DNA of 64,000 nt from an uncultured Tolumonas sp. (GTDB lineage: Bacteria; Pseudomonadota; Gammaproteobacteria; Enterobacterales; Aeromonadaceae). Shown piece after piece: positions 42,793-50,612 of this stretch. A program made the position numbers and the translations under genes. The notes beneath the pieces are model-generated. The model saw nothing but the letters and a program-made list of their open reading frames with translations. It was not told the DNA's origin and did no database searches. Each line of letters opens with the position of its first letter. Position 1 is the stretch's first letter. The stretch is taken from contig NZ_OY781368.1 of the NCBI RefSeq assembly GCF_963676665.1, forward strand, positions 88,065 to 152,064. The letters run 5' to 3'.

Positions 42793-45527
42793 TATTTTTC
42801 ATTCCTGAACAGTAAACGAGGCGTGAGTTGTTTTTCTGCTTCCATCAACAGGTAAAGTAGTAAACAACTAGCCACAATGATTAACCAGTCATGGAGATCG
42901 AGGGCTGCCGTGCCAAATAATGTGTGCATAAACGGGAAATAGGTGAGGGCCAGCTGCATGAGTGACAGCAAAAATATGGCCAGCAGTGCGTAACCATTAT
43001 CCAGCCAACTTGTTAGAGACAGCGTTGAATTAAGTAATGAGCGGCAGCTGATCAAATACACCATTTCGGCACCGACTAAACTGTTGATGGCGACGGTTCT
43101 GGCGCGGGACAAATCAGCCTGATGCAGGGTACTCCAGTTATAAAGTATCAGCGTTAACCCCATCAGTAAGACAGACACAAAGGCGATACGGAATAATAAG
43201 ATATTGCTGAGTAAGGCTTCATCATTTTGTCGGGGGGCGCGTTGCATCAGATTTGCCGCGGCTTTATCAAACACCAACGGCAAAGAAAGGGTAATGGCGC
43301 TGACCATGTTGATCCACAAAATTTGCACCGGCGTGATTGGCAGGGTTATCCCCAATAAAATGGCGGCCACCATGACCAGTGCTTGCCCGCCATTGGTTGG
43401 CAAGAGGAAAACCAAGGCTTTACGCAGGTTATCGTAAACGGTACGCCCTTCCAGCACGGCGGTGCGCAACGTAGCAAAGTTATCATCCGCCAGCACCATG
43501 CCTGCTGCTTCTTTGGCGGCCTCGGTACCTTTCATGCCCATTGCAACGCCAATATCGGCTCGTTTCAATGCTGGTGCATCATTTACGCCGTCACCCGTCA
43601 TGGCGACAACTTGTTTTCCTGCTTGTAAAGCAGCCACAAGACGTAATTTATGGGCAGGCGTGGCGCGAGCGACGATATCGATTTTTGCTGCTCTGGTTTG
43701 TAATTCAAGCTCAGGTAATTGCTCCAATTCCGTACCAGTTAGAATTTGTAATGGCGCACCTAAGCCTAACTGAGCACCGATTGCGGCAGCCGTACTGGCA
43801 TGATCACCGGTCACCATAATGACGTGGATCCCAGCTTGCTGGCATTGCGCAATGGCTTGTCTTGCCTCTTCACGGGGAGGGTCCATGATGCCGACCAAAC
43901 CTAATAACTTGAATGGATAACTGGAAAGATCGGGGCTCGATACTTCATTTCCTGGTAATGGCAGCAAATTAGTATCGCTGTCGGCTTCTGCCAGTGCCAA
44001 CACCCGTTGCCCTCGTGAAGCGAAGCTATCGATGGCTACTTGCCATTCATCAGTATGCAAAGGCAATGGGCCGGCGGGTGTCCAGATGTGAGAGCAAAAA
44101 GAGAGTACGCGCTCTGGTGCACCTTTCAGTAATAACTGAAATGGGGTTTCTGAGTCTTCGGGCGCATTATGCAGCGTTGCCATATAACCATGGCTCGATT
44201 CAAACGGTATTTCCGCCAATCGAGAAGTCGCTTGTTGAACTGCGGCTGGGTCTAAGCCTGCTTTTGCCGCCAGAATAAGCAAAGCGCCTTCGGTCGGATC
44301 ACCATGCAATTGCCATGGGGTGGTGTTTTGATCAAAACGCGCATCGTTGCAGAGGATCGCTGCCGTAGCCAGTCGTTGCAATGTCACTTTTTGTGCTGAA
44401 TTAAGTGGCTGCTGTTCCGCAGTAATTTCACCTTGAGGATGATAACCGACCCCACCGATCTCTAATTCGCCATTGCTGAGTTGAACCGATTGTGCGCTCA
44501 TTTCGTTACGGGTTAGGGTGCCGGTTTTATCGGTACAGATCACCGAAACTGAACCCAATGTTTCCACCGCAGGTAAACGGCGAATAATGGCTTTATGGCT
44601 GGCCATTCGTTGCACGCCAATGGCCAAGGTAATGGTAATAACGGCAGGCAAACCTTCTGGAATTGCGGCAACTGCCAGCCCGACGACCGCCATAAAAAGT
44701 TCATCAATCGGATAGTGACGAAAGAACCAGCCGAAGGCAAAAGTGATTGCCGAAAGCGCTAAAATAGCTTTAGTCAGAACGTGCCCTAATTCACCAAGTT
44801 GCTTCATCAATGGTGTAGTCAGCGGCTCGACGGAGCGCAACATATCGCCGATTTTACCGATCTCGGTATTATCACCAATGGCAATAATGACACCACGCGC
44901 GCGGCCTTGCGTGACCAAAGTGCCGGCATAAAGCATACATAAACGTTCCGCCAACGGTGTTTCTATTGCCACCGGATCAACTTGTTTTTGCACACTGAAT
45001 GATTCACCTGTGAGTGCACTTTCCTGAACTGCTAAATTAATACCTTCAATTAATCGCAAGTCTGCAGGAACGCGATCACCTGATTCCAGCAATACAATAT
45101 CGCCAGGAACTAATACTTCAGAGTCGACCCGCTGCCGCACGCCATCGCGTAACACATGGGTATGCACGCGCAGCATACTGCGAATCGACGCTAATGCCTG
45201 CTCGGCTTTACCTTCCTGAATAAATCCGAAGATGCCATTGATGAGTACGACGGCAAAAATGACAGCGCCATCCGTCCAGCGGCCAAGTAACCAACTCATG
45301 ATGGCGGCTACAATTAATACATAAATCAATACATTATTAAATTGGCGGAAAAACTTTAGCCAACTGCTTTCACCGGCGGGTGGGGTGAGGCGGTTGGCAC
45401 CGAATTGTTGTTGCCGTTGCTGAGCTTGTTCACTGCTAAGACCATCAGCCTGAGAGTTAACCGCTTTTAAAATCTGGTCTGCGGTATGGGCGTGGACCTG
45501 AGAAGAAGAGAATGCGGGATCAGTCAT
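42792..45527 (-). CDS. P-type cation ATPase, Ca2+/H+-like (P2A/P3)
   Basis: This protein of about 911 residues has an N-terminal cation-ATPase domain, ALTGESFSVQKQ (actuator), VGLAVAAIPEGLPAVITITL, the phosphorylation motif VICTDKTGTLTRNEMSA (Asp near residue 333) and MTGDGVNDAPALKRADIGVAMG. The PEGLPAVITITLA block is the type found in Ca2+ and Mg2+ ATPases, and differs from the ATPase at 1199-3862. I choose the ATG at 45527, 6 nt after GGAG; ATGs at 45530 and 45539 are close. It is coupled to the MFS gene. Confidence 0.88.
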   Translation of the reverse strand: MTDPAFSSSQVHAHTADQILKAVNSQADGLSSEQAQQRQQQFGANRLTPPAGESSWLKFFRQFNNVLIYVLIVAAIMSWLLGRWTDGAVIFAVVLINGIFGFIQEGKAEQALASIRSMLRVHTHVLRDGVRQRVDSEVLVPGDIVLLESGDRVPADLRLIEGINLAVQESALTGESFSVQKQVDPVAIETPLAERLCMLYAGTLVTQGRARGVIIAIGDNTEIGKIGDMLRSVEPLTTPLMKQLGELGHVLTKAILALSAITFAFGWFFRHYPIDELFMAVVGLAVAAIPEGLPAVITITLAIGVQRMASHKAIIRRLPAVETLGSVSVICTDKTGTLTRNEMSAQSVQLSNGELEIGGVGYHPQGEITAEQQPLNSAQKVTLQRLATAAILCNDARFDQNTTPWQLHGDPTEGALLILAAKAGLDPAAVQQATSRLAEIPFESSHGYMATLHNAPEDSETPFQLLLKGAPERVLSFCSHIWTPAGPLPLHTDEWQVAIDSFASRGQRVLALAEADSDTNLLPLPGNEVSSPDLSSYPFKLLGLVGIMDPPREEARQAIAQCQQAGIHVIMVTGDHASTAAAIGAQLGLGAPLQILTGTELEQLPELELQTRAAKIDIVARATPAHKLRLVAALQAGKQVVAMTGDGVNDAPALKRADIGVAMGMKGTEAAKEAAGMVLADDNFATLRTAVLEGRTVYDNLRKALVFLLPTNGGQALVMVAAILLGITLPITPVQILWINMVSAITLSLPLVFDKAAANLMQRAPRQNDEALLSNILLFRIAFVSVLLMGLTLILYNWSTLHQADLSRARTVAINSLVGAEMVYLISCRSLLNSTLSLTSWLDNGYALLAIFLLSLMQLALTYFPFMHTLFGTAALDLHDWLIIVASCLLLYLLMEAEKQLTPRLLFRNEK

Positions 45528-45604
45528 CATGCGCTCCATGTGTAATGTACGCCAGATTAGTATCCTCCTTAATCATGGCACATGGGCGCTTATTGAGAAT
45601 AAAT

Positions 45605-46579
45605 TTACTGAATAACTGAAGGGTTAACGCAATTTTTTGAGAGATCACCATTTAAAGCCGCCAGCAGATTCTCTACCGCCAATTTCGACATTTCATAGCG
45701 AGTTTCATGCGTAGCAGAGCCGATGTGAGGCAGGGCGACCACATTAGGTAATGTCAGTAATTCCGAATTCACGGGCAACGGTTCTTTTTCAAACACATCT
45801 AAGCCAGCACCTTTAATGACTCCTGATTTTAAGGCTGCAACTAACGCAGCCTCATCAACGGAAGCGCCACGGCCACCATTAATGAAAAATGCAGAAGACT
45901 TCATTTTTGCCAGCGAATCACGATTAATGATGTGATGGGTTTCCGGCGTGAGTGGTAAGACGTTGCAGACAAAATCGGCTTCCTTTAACACTTCATCGAG
46001 TGAGCAACGACGGGCGTTTAATTGTTGTTCGGCTTCCGGTTTGGCGGAACGATTATAGTAAATAACGTTCATATCAAAACCACAGTGTGCCCGTTTAGCC
46101 ACGGCATAACCAATGCGGCCCATGCCCAGAATGCCGATGGTTTTACCGTGCACATTTGAGCCATACCAATCAGGCCCGATGCTGCTTTGCCATTCTCCGT
46201 TTTTCACTTTCTCCACCAGCTCGGTGATACGGCGCGCGGCGCATAATACCAAGGTGAAAATAGTGTCAGCGGTAGTTTCGGTCAGCACGCCAGGTGTATG
46301 CATCAGCGCAACACCGCGTTCTGATAATTTCGCTACGTCAAAATCGTCATAGCCAACGGTAATGGTGGATGCAGCTTTGAGTTTTGCTGCGGCAGCCATT
46401 AATTCATCAGTGAATTTTACACCAGTGCCGATAACACCTTCTGCCTCAGCTAACGCTTCGATAAAAGCAGCACGGTTATCTGCATTGATACCATCAAAAA
46501 AAGTAACCTGACACTGTTCCTGCAATCGGGCGAAGAGGTCATCAGGAATTTTGCGGTAAAGCACGATGTTTGGTTTCAT
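45605..46579 (-). CDS. ghrB: D-2-hydroxyacid dehydrogenase, GhrB-like
   Basis: This 324-residue paralogue of the kguD product begins [20 protein letters not shown] and has [30 protein letters not shown] (catalytic Arg), [10 protein letters not shown] and [12 protein letters not shown]. It is closer than kguD to E. coli GhrB around [15 protein letters not shown]. It probably reduces glyoxylate, hydroxypyruvate or 2-ketogluconate. The ATG at 46579 follows AGAGG. A GntR-like operator lies 41-56 bp upstream. Confidence 0.88.
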   Translation of the reverse strand: MKPNIVLYRKIPDDLFARLQEQCQVTFFDGINADNRAAFIEALAEAEGVIGTGVKFTDELMAAAAKLKAASTITVGYDDFDVAKLSERGVALMHTPGVLTETTADTIFTLVLCAARRITELVEKVKNGEWQSSIGPDWYGSNVHGKTIGILGMGRIGYAVAKRAHCGFDMNVIYYNRSAKPEAEQQLNARRCSLDEVLKEADFVCNVLPLTPETHHIINRDSLAKMKSSAFFINGGRGASVDEAALVAALKSGVIKGAGLDVFEKEPLPVNSELLTLPNVVALPHIGSATHETRYEMSKLAVENLLAALNGDLSKNCVNPSVIQ

Positions 46580-46619
46580 AAACACCTCTTGGGATGATAA
46601 ATGGAGTGATAAAACTAGA

Positions 46620-46635
46620 ATGTTATCGGTAACTT
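46620..46635. promoter_or_regulatory. GntR-like operator upstream of ghrB
   Basis: ATGTTATCGGTAACTT matches the E. coli GntR operator ATGTTACCGGTAACAT at 14 of 16 positions. It lies in the 327-bp gap 46580-46906 before the ghrB paralogue. Apart from this site I see nothing convincing in that gap. Confidence 0.55.
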
Positions 46636-46906
46636 TATCAGACGAAATGAATGTAGTTTACAAAGCAGCATGAAATTAAGAAAATAGCATCGCTTAAATG
46701 CATTTGGTTATTACTTTGGACAGAAATCCCAGTCCTAAAACTGGATTATCATTCAGAGTCTTAACCTTCCTGCCTTGTTATACAGTGCACTCTGGTTTTG
46801 GCTAACGGTGTGACCTGATCTCTGCTTTATCTCCATGCCGTTGAATGTTGCCTAAAGTTAATAACTGCCTGTTATCAGTGATGTTAATTTCTATTGGAAC
46901 ACGAGT

Positions 46907-47825
46907 ATGGAACAAGAAATCCTGTTTGATGAACACGATAACGAACAGTCTGAACGTTATAAGGCCGCGAAAAAAAGTACCTGGGTTAGTGTATTTGTTA
47001 ATTGCATACTACTGTGGGACAGGTTTTGGTTGGTTTTATCTCCGGTTCGCAAGGTCTGATTGCGGATGGTATCCATTCTTTGTCAGATTTGGTCGCTGAT
47101 TTCGTTGTGCTGCTGGCTAACCATAAAAGTAAAAAAGAAGCTGATGAGGATCACCCATACGGTCATTATCGCTATGAAAATGCCGCATCATTGGTGTTGG
47201 GAGCATTATTGCTGGCGGTTGGTGTGGGTATGCTTTGGTCGGCTATTCATAAAATCCAGCATCCGGAAACGATTGCTCAGGTTCAAATTATTGCACTGTG
47301 GGTCGCATTAGCGGCACTGGTATTGAAAGAACTGTTGTTCCGTTACATGCTGGCAGTTGCCAAACGTGTCAGATCCAGCATGTTGGTGGCTAACGCCTGG
47401 CATGCCCGTTCTGATGCCGCATCATCGCTGGTGGTGGCGATCGGTATCGTCGGTAACTTAATGGGGTACGCTTTGTTTGACCCATTAGCGGCGCTCATTG
47501 TTGGTTTAATGGTTGCGAAAATGGGGTATTCATTCATGTGGGATTCCCTGCATGATCTGATGGATCGCGCTGCTGATGCTGAAACAGAAGCAAAAATTAA
47601 AGAGACATTGCTAAGTGCGGCAGGAGTTTCCGGTATCCATGATTTGAAAACCGTAAGATGGGTGATCTGATTGTTGTGGATGTACATCTGGAAATAGATG
47701 GCGCGTTATCGGTCAAAGAAGGCCACGATATCGCGGTTGCCGCAAGAAAAGCGGTATTAGATAGTTATCCGGTATTAAACGTGATGACGCATGTTGATCC
47801 TGTTATCGGAAAATCCGTCTCATAA
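46907..47825 (+). pseudogene. Cation diffusion facilitator (FieF-like), two frameshifts
   Basis: Read across two single-base deletions the gene encodes 306 residues. It begins MEQEILFDEHDNEQSERYKA, continues GFISGSQGLIADGIHSLSDL and DHPYGHYRYENAASL (metal-site Asp/His), and ends in a cytoplasmic domain with VVDVHLEIDGAL and VMTHVDPV. The first break is near 47005 (after VNCIL), the second near 47653 (accgt where acccgt is needed). Homology continues unbroken in the other frame each time. The protein would export Fe2+, Zn2+ or similar ions. Real decay and sequencing error are both possible. Confidence 0.85.
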
Positions 47826-47838
47826 TCTTCCGTTACAA

Positions 47839-47880
47839 GCCGCTGCCAATGAATAAATTCAGGTTTCACTGTGCAGCGGC
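47839..47880. terminator. Long-loop hairpin between convergent genes
   Basis: GCCGCTGC (47839-47846) pairs with GCAGCGGC (47873-47880) across a 26-nt loop, followed by CCTTGTTT. It lies between the frameshifted efflux gene and the dehydrogenase gene, and the long loop makes it a weak call. Confidence 0.4.
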
Positions 47881-47887
47881 CCTTGTT

Positions 47888-48853
47888 TCATCTCATTGAC
47901 AGATGTCCGGCATGACGATGAAGGATCTGTTCACCCGCTTGTAAGCGGCGGATATTGTCGCAAGCGGCCTCAAAAATCCCCTGTACGGAAATATCGGTAA
48001 CGCCGCCAATGTGCGGGGTTGCAATGATATTTTGCTGGAATATTGGATCAGCCGGATCGGGTGGTTCCTGCCAGAATACATCGAGACCCGCACCAGCCAG
48101 ATGGCCGGTTTTTAAGGCTGTTTCGAGCGCATCTTTATCAATGAGACCACCACGACCGAGGTTGATCAGATAACTGCCGGCTTTCATCTGGCGGAAGGTT
48201 TGCTGATTCAAAATATGGTGTGTCTGCGGGCTATCAGGCAGGCTGAGTACGACAAAATCCGCTTGTTGTAGCAAGATTGGCAGTTCATTCAGCGTGCCCA
48301 GCCAGTCCAGATGATGGGTTTTGGCAAAAGAGGGATCAATGTGCTGCTTGATACCGATCAGGCGCATATCAAATGCAGCCAGACGTTTGGCTAATGCTTT
48401 GCCGATGCCACCCAGACCAATCAAGCCGACAGTTTTTCCTTTCAGCCCTAACCCCATGGGGCGGCCTGATTCACGTTGCCGGAAATGTTGAGGAATGGCA
48501 TGCGCATTACGCGCCAGCGCTAGCATCATGTAGATACCTAGCTCAGCAACTGAATCGGCATTTCCAGAGATATCGGTGGGTACGTTGGCAACGGCAATGT
48601 GATGGTGCTTGGCGGCTTCAAGGTCGACACCTTCCAGACCGGCACCAATTTGCTGGATCAGTTTGAGCTGGTCAGCGGTAGCGAGTAAACGGGCATCGAT
48701 CTTGGTCATGGTGGGGATGAGCACATCAAATCCTTGTAGCGACTGTGTGTCATAGTCCCCCGCCGCTACAAACTCCACATCAGGCAACGCGTGGCGGAAT
48801 TTATTGAGAATACCGCCCCAGGCATGTTCTTCTGCAGCAAAGAGCACTTTCAT
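47888..48853 (-). CDS. NAD-dependent 2-hydroxyacid dehydrogenase
   Basis: This is a 321-residue member of the D-isomer 2-hydroxyacid dehydrogenase family. It shows the coenzyme motif VGLIGLGGIGKALAKRL near residue 145, the catalytic Arg in INLGRGGLIDKDAL, Glu in GLDVFWQEPPDP, and His in TPHIGGVTD. It is a different branch from the two GhrB-like proteins, closer to phosphoglycerate or glyoxylate dehydrogenases. The substrate is unknown. Confidence 0.85.
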   Translation of the reverse strand: MKVLFAAEEHAWGGILNKFRHALPDVEFVAAGDYDTQSLQGFDVLIPTMTKIDARLLATADQLKLIQQIGAGLEGVDLEAAKHHHIAVANVPTDISGNADSVAELGIYMMLALARNAHAIPQHFRQRESGRPMGLGLKGKTVGLIGLGGIGKALAKRLAAFDMRLIGIKQHIDPSFAKTHHLDWLGTLNELPILLQQADFVVLSLPDSPQTHHILNQQTFRQMKAGSYLINLGRGGLIDKDALETALKTGHLAGAGLDVFWQEPPDPADPIFQQNIIATPHIGGVTDISVQGIFEAACDNIRRLQAGEQILHRHAGHLSMR

Positions 48854-48963
48854 TCCTGAACCTCTTTATCTGTTTGATTTCAGGAACACTATAAAAAGAA
48901 TTGACGCGGAGGAACAGTCTCCTTTGATGGTCTTTGTATGATGTTGTTGCATAGCGATAACTA

Positions 48964-49384
48964 CTACTGCGGTTTGGACATGACTCCTTCAATGATGTCG
49001 GTATTCTGCGAATCAATGATGAACCACCTGCCGGCTTCTCTGTGCAATATATTCAGCAGGATGCCATTGCTCTCTGGCAGTGGTGATCCGTCTGGCGTTA
49101 CATGGCCCTTCGAGCTTCCAGTTACATCGTGTAATCGCGATTTGTGGCGCAGGAAATCGAATGAATACTTCAGCGATGGTCAACCGACTGTTTTTAAAGA
49201 TGGTTTGGTGTGTAAATTCGTGAGCAGCCTTGATCGCTGCCCGACCTTTCCACCACAGGCCGACAACATTCACGAACTCGGCGTCTTCTGAGAACAACTC
49301 CGCAAATGCGTCGATATCGTGGTTGTTCCAGCATTCGGCGAAAGACTCGACGACACGTCTGGCTTCTGTAATTTCTGCTGACAT
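48964..49384 (-). pseudogene. SnoaL/NTF2-like protein with one frameshift
   Basis: The first frame encodes a typical SnoaL-like start, MSAEITEARRVVESFAECWN, then DAFAELFSEDAEFVNVVG and KLEG. It then shifts and reads through into an unrelated tail (to 49013). In the +1 frame the family pattern continues as HVTPDGSPLPESNGILLNIL and WFIIDSQNTDIIEG, ending at 48964. One extra G in the GGG near 49110 explains it. The intact length would be 139 residues. The function of the family is unclear. Confidence 0.75.
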
Positions 49385-49457
49385 GATGATGCTCCTCCAG
49401 CGGCTGGAAGATATGTACACATTGCCTGTGCAAATTAACTCGCACCGACTGATAAGG

Positions 49458-49679
49458 CTATTTCATGCTCTCGTCACCGTGCCATACATGACCGGCATTG
49501 CACGCTTTGGCAACTTCATGACAAGGGTCATCGCCATGACGCTGAAAGAAATGCTTATCGTCCTGAGTCAAAAACAAAGCCATAGCAGGCGTTATTCTGG
49601 TTAAAGCCTCGCCGGCGGTAACACTCGTAACGTGGTAATCGGTGGCCAGATACTCGAGAACTTTTTCTCGACTGTTCAT
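49458..49679 (-). CDS. Small hypothetical protein
   Basis: I do not recognise this 73-residue protein. It begins MNSREKVLEYLATDYHVTSV and ends in the His-rich ACNAGHVWHGDESMK. There is no signal peptide or membrane segment. GGGAGG precedes the ATG at 49679, a strong ribosome site that supports a real gene. A longer frame to 49775 overlaps the UDG-family gene and is less likely. Confidence 0.5.
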   Translation of the reverse strand: MNSREKVLEYLATDYHVTSVTAGEALTRITPAMALFLTQDDKHFFQRHGDDPCHEVAKACNAGHVWHGDESMK

Positions 49680-49752
49680 AATAACCTCCCTGAACAGATG
49701 ATCCTCTATTGAAGATAGCAGCGGACGACTGACTATTCCAACGTCACTGGAG

Positions 49753-50346
49753 TTAAAGTGTATTGTCGCCTCCAAGGACTGCTGCTACCCGGCTTTGAAG
49801 CTGTGGTACCAGTTCATTTTCAAACCATGGGTTACGTTTGACCCAAAGATTGTTACGAGGGCTTGGATGCGGCAGAGGAACCACATTGGGCCAATATTTT
49901 GGCCAAGCCTGAACGGTTTCAGTTAGTGTTCCGGTTTCATTGGGCAGGTGATAGGCTTGCGCGTAACGACCGATGACCAATGTCAGTTTGATATTGTGCA
50001 GTTGCGATAATAACTGTGCTCGCCAGGCTGGTGCACATTCCGGTCTCGGTGGTAAATCGCCAGATTTTCCGGTGCCGGGAAAACAGAACCCCATGGGTAA
50101 AATGGCAACCTGCTGCGCGTCATAAAACACCTCACGTGAAATACCCAGCCAGCTGCGCAAGCGATCACCACTGGCGTCGTTGAATGGAATGCCTGTTTCA
50201 TGCACTTTTCTTCCCGGCGCCTGTCCAGCAATTAAGATCTTTGCCGATGCCTGTAATTGCACAATCGGGTGCGGGCCGAGCGGTAAGTGCCTTGCGCAAA
50301 GTGTGCAGGCACGAACATCAGTGAGTAGTGATTCGAACGTGGTCAT
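49753..50346 (-). CDS. Uracil-DNA glycosylase superfamily protein
   Basis: This 197-residue protein of the UDG fold has LIAGQAPGRKVHETGIPFND (motif near residue 40, with GQAPG in place of the family 4 GEAPG), LVIGRYAQAYHL and the C-terminal PLPHPSPRNNLWVKRNPWF, the HPSxxN motif. An N-terminal CTLC segment could bind a cluster with other cysteines, but the full four-cysteine set of family 4 is not obvious. It may be a base-excision repair enzyme. Activity is uncertain. Confidence 0.75.
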   Translation of the reverse strand: MTTFESLLTDVRACTLCARHLPLGPHPIVQLQASAKILIAGQAPGRKVHETGIPFNDASGDRLRSWLGISREVFYDAQQVAILPMGFCFPGTGKSGDLPPRPECAPAWRAQLLSQLHNIKLTLVIGRYAQAYHLPNETGTLTETVQAWPKYWPNVVPLPHPSPRNNLWVKRNPWFENELVPQLQSRVAAVLGGDNTL

Positions 50347-50551
50347 GTCGACGCCTCTAGCTGCTGATTAAGTTGAAGTATTGCGCAATATCCCCGTTCA
50401 GCTATATCCAAAATTGTGCGCTATTAGGGCGTTCTATTTCCATTATTGTTCAATTATGGTGCATTTGGCTGGCTATTCCCAAGAAAAGCCTTTGTTATCA
50501 AGTTGTTTAAAACGGCATGAAACTTGTATTAAAAATATTAAATTAGATTTG

Positions 50552-50601
50552 GGACATCGACGTCCGCGCTCTCTTGAGGGGCCGGACGTTTTTTTATTTT
50601 T
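50552..50601 (+). promoter_or_regulatory. ANTAR-type leader and terminator before nasA
   Basis: GGAC-ATCGAC-GTCC (50552-50565) is a 4-bp stem with a hexaloop carrying A1 and G4, the ANTAR target signature. Its 3' arm overlaps the first arm of a terminator: ACGTCCG (50560-50566) pairs with CGGACGT (50583-50589), followed by a T-rich run to 50601. The two folds exclude each other. No clear first (P1) hairpin is seen upstream. The rest of the 266-bp gap upstream of nasA is otherwise featureless. Confidence 0.65.
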
Positions 50602-50612
50602 GAGAGGCAAGG

